Shown one piece after another: positions 52,601-62,482 of a stretch of DNA of 64,000 nt (position 1 is its first letter; each line of letters starts with the position of its first letter). The notes under the pieces are model-generated. The model searched no databases. It saw only the letters and a list, made by a program, of their open reading frames with translations, and was not told where the DNA came from. The position numbers and the translations under genes were made by a program. The stretch comes from Lingula anatina (Eukaryota > Brachiopoda > Lingulata > Lingulida > Lingulidae): positions 201,988 through 265,987 of the forward strand of contig NW_019776146.1 in NCBI RefSeq assembly GCF_001039355.2, given 5' to 3'.

Positions 52601-55600
52601 AGGCGGGATTGATCGTTTGGACTTCGATCTTAAACCACCATTATGTATTGCGAAAAGAGAAATAAATTTGCAACCCTGATACAGAGAAATCATGTAAACG
52701 AAAACCACCATTTGAGACATTAGATTTTGTTTTTGTTTTACAGTAGTAAATATAACAGGTGCGCTGAGTGCGCTAGTTGTGCTCATAGAAGTGTTGTGCT
52801 GAACAAAGTGTGCCTTATAACTATCAAGGTCAAGGCTAAACCCAAGCACATTGTTGAAAGTGGACAACTTCTCAATTTTATATGCAGTCAGTTTGAAGAT
52901 GAACTAAAGCAGTTAGCTGTGATCTATCAGCGCGGTAAGTTTGTTTCAGAGAATTGCTAGAGTTTTAAAACATGAAAAAGCTCAAAATTCGCGTCAGATG
53001 AGATATTTGTTACGAATGCAATGAGTGAGTCTGTAGGCTTTATGAGCAGGCTCAACCCGAATTTAGACCATTAATTGCGAGTGCTAACTGTAGTTACAAA
53101 GCAAGTGGAATATAAACGTGTTACACACATTTAACTGCATTTAATATTTTAAAGGTACATACGAACCGAGCATCGTTGGAGCGTGGATTCCCAGTAACAC
53201 ATGTAAACCACTTCTACTATAGAGTTTCTTTTATGACTCAAATAAATAAATTCGACATGCCAAGGGATAAAATGAATCGATCACTTGATCAGCCATAAAA
53301 GAGCTTTAGACTGCTCCTTTCTTTAAATTTTTGGTCAGAAATTTAACCTACTTTCGGACCTACTTTTCTGCCCCATTGGCATATACAGCATATAGAATAC
53401 TAGCAGAAAAATCCATTCAAACATCATTTTCGGTAAAATTAAACAGGGCCGTAGCCTGAGCAGAATGCCAGGGGGGGCAGTAAGCGGACACAAGGGGGCG
53501 AAGCCCCCGAGGGGGGAGGGGGTGTCCCCCTCCCACGGTGTGGAAAATTTTTAAAAAACTGTTTGTATAATACTGCATTCTGGTGCATTTTAACATGAGT
53601 GTATTTTTTCACAGAATTGATACCAACGTTGCAATTATTTTTTTTTTACCTTTGCGATTATTTTTTTTTGCACCTCAAATTCCAGGGGGGGCAACTGCCC
53701 CCCCCCCCTGCCCCCCTGGAGGCTACGGCCCTNTGGTGGTACTAATAATTGATTATCCAACCTGACCACTAAACGCAAAATGTAAAAGCAAGCATTTAAC
53801 TAATTTGGGAAAGTTGCTATTCTCCTTTACTCTACACAATGTGTACTGTATGGTGACCATACCTGGCATAGACATCTGCACTCAGCACACAGCCAATGAT
53901 GTTTCCAAGATGGGGAACATTGTTCACATAGGGCAGTGCACTCGTGATAAGGATATTACGTTTGCCTTCCTGAGGTAATCTAAAAGTAAATAATGTTATC
54001 TCAAGTAACAGGTTCATTTGGACATGTTACAGGCATTGGGTGCACTTCAAAGCAACATTTTATCCATGTCAGAGTCTGCAGTATTAAAACAGGTCCTATG
54101 CCAAATGCCAGTAAACTCAAACCTGGGCCAATTGTAAATTTGTTTTTGGTACAGCTGGCCACTGTTTCTGCTTTGTGACAGTGGTTTCTTAGAGCCAAAT
54201 AGTTTGAAGGGCCAGCAGTCTAAAAAGTTTGGGCATATGTCAATGGCAACCAGTTTCAAATAATCTCTACATACTGAATGTCTTTAATATAAAGGTCATT
54301 TTAAAAATCCATGGGCAAAATTTTATCCTTCAATGCCTGCATAAGATGGCATGTAAAAAATGTTAAGTAATTTTCAAAACTTAACTTAAATATTCAAGTA
54401 AAAATATAAGATTATCCTATAAAAATTGGTTGCAAAAAAATGTAGCCCTAAACTATAAAACAAGTGTGGATGTCGTCATACCTAATTACTTCCTAAAAGG
54501 TTAACACAGCATTACACACAAATTCAGTATGATTATTCCCAACTTTATTCATAATGAAATTAATTCGAAATATTTCTTTGTGTGATATGCAAACAATACA
54601 TGGAAAAGATCATTACAATTTCAAAAAAAAAAAAAAAAATGAAATGCAGCATTCATTTCAGAAGGCATCATTTTTGTAGTAACTGAAAAAAAAAGACAAA
54701 CCTCGCTAAAGTAATTTACTGGAAGGTATTTTAAATCTATGGGGATTTACTGCACTTACATTGGATGTGTTCTTTGCACTGGAGTGGGCGTTGTCATTTG
54801 TTTCCATGCTGCCACTGCAGCTTTTGTCTCCTCCGCTGTGACAGATACTGACTTTTCTTCACTTGGAGGCTGAAGCATACAGTATCACAACACAAAAACC
54901 ATTATAATTATTTACAAAAGTGAGAAATCAATCATAACATGTAATTTGGATTACCTCATGCTATTTCATATCCCATGTTAGATTAGTTTAATTTCTCATC
55001 AATCAGTTCTATTATATAATCTAATTCTATCATTCTAATGTCAAATCTTACTAAAATTAACAACATTTAAATAGACAACTTGGCTGACTATACAGAGAGA
55101 ACGTCTAAGGTTGTCATGTAATTCAACATATGTATCAACTAACCAGCCACATGCCAGTGTTTTCTGTCTTATTTGTGTTTGTCTCTAGTTTTCAGCTTAA
55201 AGTTATACATAACTGCAATGATTGCATCTTAAAAGTAATGGTAATGTCAATAATTAAAGGTATTCATTGTTATGGTTTAAGAGTTACACCATACCTCTGT
55301 ATTCTCCTTGTCTCCAGAGCCCGTCAACATCATCTTCAGTTTCTTGGTGTCCCATATCGCAGGTGGTGGTACAGGCTGAGCTAGCAGGGATGCCTGAGAA
55401 AATATAACAGCAAACGTTCTGCTCATCTCAGCTATCATCTTTTTTAAAACAAAGGCAGGAGAAAACTAAAAAGTGGATAATGTTTACTTGTATTTCACCA
55501 TCAATAGTTACCTATATACAGAACTCTACCAAAATGCTAACATTGTTTATTTTCAGCCCACCTAAAGGTAAAAAAATACAAAAAAAGGAAAAATTAAATG

Positions 55601-58131
55601 TCAGCATTTCTAAATCCTCTTCAATTAAAAAATGTCTAGTCACTCACTTTGAAGGCGGAGACTCCTTTTCCACTGGTGACCATGGTGAACCCCTTCTGAA
55701 AGGCTGGGTGCTGAGATAACTTGTTGAACCACCGGGAGATATTCAGGTACTGGGAAGACCAATCTGGCATAAAATTTGGGGGAAAAAAAACAAACACATT
55801 TTTCACATCTTTAAAAACAACAATTTACAATGATATTATATATTTGCGGTGCAATTAAATGAATGTTATCTAAAATGTAAATTAATTAGAAAGATAAAAA
55901 ACATGGATGAAGTATATAAAAGTTTATTAAGAGGTAAGAAGACATAAAAGCTGCTAAATATAAAGATGCTTAATAAAAACTAGTTTGAACCAATCAAGCC
56001 GATTTTCAGATGCAACCACACAAATGAAATATATTTGGCATTTTAATATGACTATTTAAACTGAAACAATTTGCAAATATTCTGTGTATGTATATACTGT
56101 GTCCTCACCCTGGAGAGCTGCAATGTCAAAGAAAGCTGGAAAGAGCGCAGACCATAAGACAATGTCTGCAGCACTGATTTGGTCCTGAAAATACATCAAG
56201 TCAACATTTGATATTTCTACTGCTTGATTTTTACTCATTGTGTAAATGTTGCAAAAACACCTCATTGCCTTCACAAAATAAAGTAAATTTCATATTTGAA
56301 ATACCCTCTACTCATTAAGACGTCAAGAAAATATTACATGCCTGAATAATAAAACTAGTCCAACTGGACAAGACTGGGCATCACAGAGACTGTCCACTGT
56401 AAGGAACTTACCCTCACTATTAGTTCCTTTAAATGCAGTGCATCATCCAGATGAGCTAAGAGCCCTTTCACAGCCTGGACCTGCTTAGACTCCACCTTGC
56501 CTTGTCCCACTGAGCTTACCAAGTACGGCCAAAGTACAGGCTGGGTTGATGAAAAAATAAACAATTATCAGTGTGATAGAGCTGGGTTAACATACGTTTT
56601 TATTAATTATATGTCCATGGGTAAATTATCTTTTTTAAAACCAAACATTTAATTGTTTTTCACACCGTCTGTAGATTCTGCCTTTAGTGAAAGAATAACA
56701 AAATTGAAAATCTATTAGTAAATGCATGCATGGGTATGTGCATACATGGTCAGAGCTTGGGTTAGTACCTGTAATTCTGCAGCCTCCCACTCCAGCCACT
56801 GGTCAACCATCAGGCTGTCCACATCTTGACCAGCCTTGCACAGTATATATCTAAAAGGCAGACCAAATAATAATTTGGATTTTTTAATATTTGGATTTCA
56901 CATTTAATTGGCTGATTGTGTACTCTCAACTTTTAACAGGTATTTAGTGAATAAACATATAAAGATTACCAATCTTTCAGATACAAGAACATAATTGTGG
57001 AACCATTAATAATATATTAATTTTATGTACTGTAACATGTAGCATTCGTGGTGCTCTCACTAAATAGAATAGAATGATAAGGTGGTCTGCTTTTTAGTTT
57101 TGTTGCTGTCACTTAACAAGAAAGTTCTAATTTTATGAATTTATGACTTATAAAAAATACATTTTTCATAAAATTCACAATTTTCCCTTTTGAAAAGATC
57201 GAGTTATTACCATAGATTCTGGACAACAAACCTGCATGCTGCATTAGCTGAGAACAATGTCAATCCCGTATCTACCTCCAGTATTGGCAGCTTATTCTGG
57301 GTCAGAGCTCCTGACACTTTCTCTGCAGTTAGAAAGAAACATATCAAGATCAAGAAGGTTTGCAAGCCAGATGAACCAGCAAGTTGAACTTAAAAGACAG
57401 TTGGCTTATCATTAAAAAGCATTAAATTTATATATGATACTGTCTGGTTTATTCTGAATAAGAAAGGACTGCATATTGCTAGACCCCAAATACATATAGG
57501 ATATACATAAGATAATATACATGTAATTAAGGTGCCAAAAAAAATAAGAAAATGAGAACTACTATTAAGCTTCACAGTTACGTTAACTGAGCACTTATAA
57601 TTTTAACAACAATTAACATATGTGCTGGTGTTCTTGGAAACTGTAAACCTATATAATCATATCTTACCTAAAATAAGTGTCTTAATTATACAGCTGTAGC
57701 ATCATTCAATAAATCAAATAATAACTAGCAGTTGCAATTACAAGAACAGTGGCTGATCAAAACAACTGAGATTTTTAAATCTTAAATCTTATTTTTAAAT
57801 TGTATGACTTAAAATAATATAATTAAATATGCCATTCAGTTATCTCCATAATAAAAAATAAACTACTAGTAATGAGAATTTGTTGGATCGAATATAGTTA
57901 ATTTTCACCATTTCAGTAACCACAGTAAGATAACTGCTATATAGTAATAAAGTAGGTGAAAGAGACAACACAGAATATTACCACCGGTAACAGAAAAAAA
58001 AAGGACAAACCATCTCAATCATTCTCACCATCGTGTTTCACTTCCTCATACTGCAGATGGGTCCCAGTCAATTCCGAAGCGATCGCTATTTTCAGCGTGT
58101 GGATATTTCCTGCATCACTTATAAGCTTCAT
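39855..58131 (-). CDS. MARS1: Methionyl-tRNA synthetase, cytoplasmic, with two WHEP domains
   Basis: Twenty-four coding exons encode 982 residues. They end (5' to 3') at 58131-58029, 57322-57232, 56850-56769, 56540-56412, 56184-56109, 55763-55648, 55393-55295, 54869-54760, 53979-53863, 46833-46630, 46414-46325, 46077-45891, 45577-45407, 45222-45127, 44949-44832, 44639-44506, 44081-44002, 43671-43540, 43157-43053, 42717-42534, 42292-42206, 41149-41057, 40722-40540 and 40016-39855. Every phase agrees. The enzyme charges initiator and elongator tRNA-Met in the cytosol, in animals within the multisynthetase complex. Visible features: an N-terminal GST-like domain ([13 protein letters not shown]); a class I HIGH-type motif (VPHLGN) in [19 protein letters not shown]; zinc-knuckle CxxC pairs (CPLC, CDKC, CKVC); DAPIGY; the KMSKS-type loop KFSKS; an anticodon-binding helical domain; and two WHEP modules (LKASKADK twice) before a Lys-rich tail. 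Human MARS1 is 900 residues with one WHEP. Intron 9 is 7 kb and hosts another gene. Confidence 0.97.
44748..44837. repeat. 40-bp tandem repeat duplicating the MARS1 exon 15 splice donor
   Basis: Units start at 44748, 44788 and (partial) 44828. On the minus strand each carries GCTTGTG|GTAG, the exon 15 donor, so two decoy donors lie 40 and 80 bp downstream of the real one at 44832. Their use would shift the frame. Confidence 0.8.
46567..46604. repeat. (AAT)n microsatellite
   Basis: A trinucleotide run between MARS1 exons 11 and 10. Confidence 0.9.
47290..48010. repeat. Satellite array, five ~140-bp units, each with a DR1 element
   Basis: Units share GCAAAGTTCAGTTCATGG, AGGTCAAAGGTCAATTT, GCCAGTATATGACTTCC and TCTGCCAGTTTTGGAGATAT. 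The AGGTCAAAGGTCA motif starts at 47329, 47463, 47608, 47743 and 47889. Spacing alternates 134, 145, 135, 146, hinting at a ~280-bp dimer. The array is noncoding, in MARS1 intron 9. Confidence 0.9.
48060..48790. repeat. Diverged direct repeat flanking the satellite
   Basis: Phrases near 48070-48280 (TCTTGAAATGGGAGGTGCTC; TAAGTAACACAG...TTTTGATGTAACATTACATAAT) recur near 48478-48780 with substitutions. This sequence probably belongs to the same larger repeat as the satellite. No coding capacity was seen. Confidence 0.6.
49395..49640. other. GC-rich islet with near-palindrome
   Basis: A locally GC-rich patch in AT-rich surroundings. It contains CGGAGCCGGCGGGGCCGGCGG at about 49550 and a near-palindrome ACCGCCAGCGCTAACGCTGG followed by TGGT at about 49600-49623. 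A 63-residue plus-strand ORF crosses it but resembles nothing recognised. The origin is unknown. Confidence 0.5.
49730..52312 (-). CDS. CABIT-domain adaptor (THEMIS/GAREM-like), nested in MARS1 intron 9
   Basis: A large first exon (52312-50601, 570 codons plus two bases) is followed in phase by 50169-50051 and 49777-49730. The last visible exon ends at a possible donor (GTAATG); reading through instead adds about 18 residues to a stop. After an acidic start, [20 protein letters not shown] begins a CABIT module. The CABIT signature (hydrophobic-x-C, then x-LP..GxF) is visible at C155 with [11 protein letters not shown], and a related motif at [21 protein letters not shown] begins near residue 82. 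A second module occupies roughly 290-560. Exon 2 carries [10 protein letters not shown], the type of proline motif THEMIS and GAREM use for the GRB2 SH3 domain; exon 3 has an NYDDV tyrosine. Vertebrate THEMIS acts in T-cell receptor signalling and GAREM in EGFR-ERK signalling. Here a GRB2-linked tyrosine-kinase adaptor role is inferred. The C-terminus is not certain. Confidence 0.8.
52313..52560. promoter_or_regulatory. Probable promoter of the CABIT gene
   Basis: The region just upstream of the ATG holds ATGGCGG near 52438 and CCAAT near 52553, without a clear TATA box. A possible plus-strand exon lies on its far side (52744), so it may be divergent. It lies wholly within MARS1 intron 9. Confidence 0.35.
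52744..52934 (+). other. Possible plus-strand exon of an unknown gene
   Basis: A strong acceptor (TTTGTTTTTGTTTTACAG) and donor (GCG|GTAAGT) bracket 191 bp with one open phase (1+189+1). It has a Cys-rich start (CAECASC) and a helical-looking end ([19 protein letters not shown]). No partner exon or family was recognised. It is either an exon of a gene antisense to MARS1 or chance. Confidence 0.3.
53445..53732. mobile_element. MITE with AGGGCCGTAGCC terminal inverted repeats
   Basis: AGGGCCGTAGCCT at the left pairs with AGGCTACGGCCCT at the right. The arms extend through a GGGGGGCAG/CTGCCCCCC stretch. A GC-rich hairpin (GGGGGCGAAGCCCCC) lies inside the left half. It is noncoding, in MARS1 intron 9. 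Confidence 0.8.
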
Positions 58132-59515
58132 TTTCTCTCCTGATCTCTCACAATATTACAACAATCAGCTGTGTTTCATCAGTCCGGATGGCATAGGTGA
58201 GAGTGTGCGTGGCCCAATATGTCCTTTACCTTGGAAAGACTTCTGCTGATATAGATGGGGCTGGTGTAGGGAATTAGTTTCATGGTGTACCAAAAGACGG
58301 CGCTCTATTGAATATTAGTAAACAATAAGCCCAGTGGGAAAATAAGTAGGCGCCCAAGTGGAGGGGCAGTAGGGCTCATCCGGACCGAATAAAGTTGAAA
58401 TAAAAACATCAACAGAAGAACAGGACAGTTGACATTGGTGCTAAAAACTTCCAAGGCTTTCTGAACTAAGGGAATACGATAAAACCGCAACGTGACATCC
58501 AGAAAAACCGTGAGGAGTTACATCAAAGACAAGACTTCGAAATGGTATTGGTCAAGTTAGAAAATTGCATCAATCTAAACCACAAAATAGACGTGGTGAG
58601 TAGATTTATATTTCGTATGTCATTTGTGGTTTTAAATGAGCACATGACAGCTAATGATGTGGGCGCGGAAGTTTGAGAAAGTTAACGCACCTAGCTGTGA
58701 CTGTGGGAATGAAACCCAACGTTATTGCGAAATGCTAACGTTATTTGCTTTTCCGATTATTAATATATCTAAACGTAACAGTGAAAGCGTGTCTGTTGAT
58801 TTTCTTTGTTGTAATATATGGACAGGGCAATATTTCTGGTCAGTTGGTTACATAATTAGTAATGTTTGCCAGAATATCAGAAATCGGGGTCAGAAACTGG
58901 GGCGACTCAGGCCACCTCGAACTATTTGGGTCACAGGAAATTCACATTGCGCAATCGCAGTTGTGACATACCACAAGAGGTGCACATGCGTGTGACGTCA
59001 CATCACTTCCTGGGACTGGAGATCTGCTGAATCACTCTTTTTGTTTGTTTTGAAAAAATCAAGAAAAAAGGACACAGTTATATCTGATCAATAGTGTTTA
59101 AGTCTTATTATACAATCATTTCGCTACGGTTGGTAATATCAGCGTAATTTTTGGACTGACAGCCCACGAGACGATTGAAAGAGAGAGAGGGTCTCATTCT
59201 CGTCTGCAAGACTTGGCTCCGAAAACGTGATGACTAGTAACATAGAACAATGAAGAATGTTCTAATAATCGCCTCCGCCTATAAGGGTTTGTTTTGATCG
59301 GAAAGCATTCATTTACAGTTGATTATTACATACGAATAAGTCGAAATGGAGTAAGGTTGACAATGAGATTTTCCTTTGTTTGAGTGTTGCCTTTGTCTCT
59401 AAGGGACAGGACGGACCTTCTTCCTTTGTTTACATTTTTGAGGTGGAACATTCCCAGGCTAAGTGGACCTAGCATTTTTGTATAAACATACAGACTTGAC
59501 AATAACATCATCAAT
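58132..59515. other. Divergent intergenic region between MARS1 and the NFE2L1-like gene
   Basis: It holds the 5' flanks of both genes. A possible short plus-strand exon (ATG at 58542, donor after 58595) was not accepted as coding. The part after about 59000 probably includes the 5' UTR of the NFE2L1-like gene. Otherwise it is unique sequence. Confidence 0.5.
58993..59016 (+). promoter_or_regulatory. CRE plus ETS-type site upstream of the NFE2L1-like gene
   Basis: A perfect TGACGTCA at 58993-59000 is followed eight bases on by ACTTCCTGG, which reads CCAGGAAGT, an ETS core, on the other strand. This pair is common in housekeeping promoters. Function is inferred. Confidence 0.35.
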
Positions 59516-60061
59516 ATGTTGAAAAAAGTGTTTACAGACAGTTTGGTGCAGATAGCTATATTGCTCAGTTTATTGAGGATTGATTTGGATAGTTACCTGA
59601 ACTCGGACTATGGTAATTATCCTGAAGTCCAGGAAATCATTCTTGGGAATAGCCTGGCATATACACAAACTCAGTTTCACAACATACCTTGGCAGCAAGG
59701 ATATACACTGGGACAATTCCACCCTAAAGGTTTATCAAATGATAATGATAATTTATTAAATTCTATTCTCAGTGATCTCTATTCAGGCAATGACATTTAT
59801 AATACATATAACACAATAATATCCGCTTACTTGGTTGATGTACAGCAGCCAAATTTAGGAGAAGAACAATCTCTGCAAAATGTTCCACAACAGGGTAGTG
59901 CACAAGGGTTACAAATTAATGGTTCAAATACACAAAATCAGACATCCCCTAACATTGATATTATCGAACCAGCACAAGCAACAACACATGGAGAACTTCA
60001 GGAGGGAGGTGCTATGCAGTTAGACCTAGCAGGATCAACAGGAGATGAACTTTCCAAAGAG
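59516..60061 (+). CDS. NFE2L1: NFE2L1-like CNC-bZIP transcription factor, first coding exon
   Basis: An ATG at 59516 opens 182 codons ending at a phase 0 donor (GAG|GTACAG). Residues MLKKVFTDSLVQIAILLSLL form the N-terminal hydrophobic anchor (NHB1) typical of Nrf1. It is followed by DLDSYL, QEIILGNSLAYTQTQFHNIP and FHPKGL, which align with vertebrate NFE2L1 and not NFE2L2. Nrf1 sits in the ER membrane, is retrotranslocated, cut and deglycosylated, and then induces proteasome genes. The Asn/Gln/Ser/Thr-rich part after residue 95 corresponds to its variable acidic and NST-like region. The CNC-bZIP domain must lie right of the window. Reading past the donor would stop ten codons later, so splicing is more likely. 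It could be the single invertebrate NFE2L1/Cnc orthologue rather than NFE2L1 in the strict sense. Confidence 0.85.
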
Positions 60062-61410
60062 GTACAGATATCTGGCATATGTAATAAAATTTAAAAAGTA
60101 GTGTAGGAATTTTTTTTTTTTAATTTTTTTTTTATTTATTTATTTTCTGTTTTGCTTTCATTTTCCTTTTAGCACCTGTAAAGAATTACATTCAGGAAGA
60201 GCATTTTCCAACAGGGTGCTTTTAGATTATTTAAGATGGTGTGTAGATTCATCCATCAAGTAATTGGCAAAAGCACAAAATATGAGCTTTTTTGCTATTT
60301 TTCCTAGCAAGCCTTGTGCAAACACTGTATTGTAAAGTAAATCAAAGTGTCTTATACTAAGTGTTAATCCCAGAATTTATCTGCTTGTTTACGATACATT
60401 GGTGCCGTATACCAGTGGGCAAAGTATTTCAGTGTAAAGTAGGTCTGCAGCACACTTTGTTTTCACTGACATTTCAAATTCAGAAGTGCACAATTTCATT
60501 CTTCTAATTATGCAGTTTAAGTTTTAATTTACTATAATCTGCATGGTTCCAAGCATTTGCATAAGCTGTCAAGTCCTCATTGGAAAATTATCCACCTCTT
60601 CTACAATGAATAATGCCACAATTTACTTCAGTATTTTGTCAAGATTTTGTAGGCGTTAGGCTTACATACTGCACCAAACGCGAAATGTTGTATTACAAAT
60701 TCTAAACAACAGTTTGCAACTGAAATTTAGTATGTTAATTCTTAGCTAGTATATGATATTGTATCTATGTGCAAAATTTGAGAGTTTTAGCTGACGTTGG
60801 TTGTCTGCTAGCCCCTACAAATTTGAAAATAGACTCCGTTTTGTCGATATCTTAAATGGTGATTCTAAGTTAATTATTGGATTAAAACATGCTGAATATC
60901 TGTAAATTAAATATTTTGATTTAGCATAATAATTTGAGAACATAAAACCAACTTCGTTACTGTAGGTTCGTTACTGTAGAGTTCAACAGTTGTTTCACAG
61001 TGTTTTTAATATTATCTTTAAAAAAAAAAACAACTAAATGCCAAAAATAATTGACCATTTTTGATTTCTGCTGAGAAGCCCTACCTTGGGAAATCCCTGA
61101 TATGTCATATGTTATTTTTAGAACCTGATTCAGAGGTTTGCCTTTCTGTCTGTATGGTGCTGCCCTCTGAAATTGTTGTGTGGACCTATTGTTGTTTGAT
61201 GGATGTTCAAGCTATGCAACCACCGACTTAAAAAAGATTACATCATTCTTCTGAAGCTTTGAATTAACATGGAAGAATAATTATAATCCTGAAATAACCT
61301 TTTAGCAGGAAAAGGAAGATACTAATAATACTGTCCTTCAGGGTGAATTTATTGGGTACACTTTTATCAGACCCTTTACTTTTAACTTAGGAAAAATCAA
61401 CATATGCACT

Positions 61411-61433
61411 TTATTATTATTATTATTATTATT
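61411..61433. repeat. (TTA)n microsatellite
   Basis: A short trinucleotide run in the NFE2L1-like intron. Confidence 0.9.
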
Positions 61434-61757
61434 ATAAATTTATTAAAAGCAGGAGAATATAGTGCGAGCATTGCTAACTGTTCATGAAATAAATTAATAG
61501 TAAGTTGTGGTGAGTTGTCACACAACACATCAGTCTGAACCAGGTGTGGAGGTCCTTCGAATTCACAGCTCAGTATGATAAACTATCACCTTTTGTTAAT
61601 GTGAAGGGTTAATTTGACATCAGTTGCACAACCTTGTGTTCTTTGCACTTGGTATAACCCACCATTGGTTGTCATGTGATCGTAACGCAAGGACTTTTAT
61701 CCTTGTATCTCTTACATTAGATAAGGGCAGTGTTTCTTTAAAAAGAAATAGAGGCTA

Positions 61758-62002
61758 AGGGACCATTCCCACAGATATTTGGATCGAACTATCTCCCTTG
61801 GGAGTCTCACTAAATTGCTATCATCTTAACTGGCTTAAATGTCTGTCATGCCTAGCCAAGCTGTTATGGGGTAATTATCTTAACATCCTAGCTGATTCCG
61901 TAGGCCTGACAGACATTTAAGATGGTAAGTTGATAGCAATTTAATGAGACTCCCCAGGGAGTTAGACCGATCCAAATGGATCGATCTAGGTATGGGAACC
62001 CA
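61758..62002. mobile_element. Long-hairpin MITE 1 in the NFE2L1-like intron
   Basis: The left arm (GGGACCATTCCCAC, GGGAGTCTCACTAAATTGCT, TTAAATGTCTGTCATGCC) is matched in reverse by the right arm (GGCCTGACAGACATTTAA, AGCAATTTAATGAGACTCCC, GTATGGGAACCC). The arms are about 100 bp, so most of the element folds into one hairpin. Confidence 0.85.
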
Positions 62003-62206
62003 GTCTTAGTTTTACACAAAGAAAAACTGGAGACATGGGGCTTATTATTTCTTAGCTCACAGTAATATTGAACTTACAGTAATATGATGCTCATACGCTA
62101 GCAACTGATACTACTTTGCTTTGTTAGAAGCAGAAGCCTCAAATAGTCACTATTTCACATTTGATTTGAATTTAATGCTGTTGGGAAAAATACTAGATCT
62201 AGACTC

Positions 62207-62482
62207 AGAATAGAAATTATCGTACTGGCAAGATTGATCAGAATCAGTGGGGATTCTCCCTAGGCACAGTCAGTGTAATCAGTTTTATTGTCTGACACAC
62301 CCCTCACAAAGCAAGATAAACTACATCATGGACCACAAACTTTTCCAGACTTTATCCAAGTCTTTTAAGTTACAAGGGGTATACTAGATAATTAAGCTCA
62401 CTAAGCTGATTACATTGACTGTGTCTTATTGAGAATCCCTGTTGAGATATATCAATCCTGCTAGTACCATAACTTCTATTCT
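62207..62482. mobile_element. Long-hairpin MITE 2 in the NFE2L1-like intron
   Basis: The left arm (AGAATAGAAATTATCGTACT, GGGGATTCTCCC, CACAGTCAGTGTAATCAG) pairs with the right arm (CTGATTACATTGACTGTG, GAGAATCCCTGTTGAG, ACCATAACTTCTATTCT). The arms are about 80 bp around a ~110-bp loop. It is noncoding. Confidence 0.85.

Noticed and set aside
58542-58595. Possible short first exon (ATG, 18 codons, donor GTGAGT) between MARS1 and the NFE2L1-like gene
   Set aside because: No acceptor or continuing exon could be paired with it. It might be a 5' UTR exon but coding status is unsupported.
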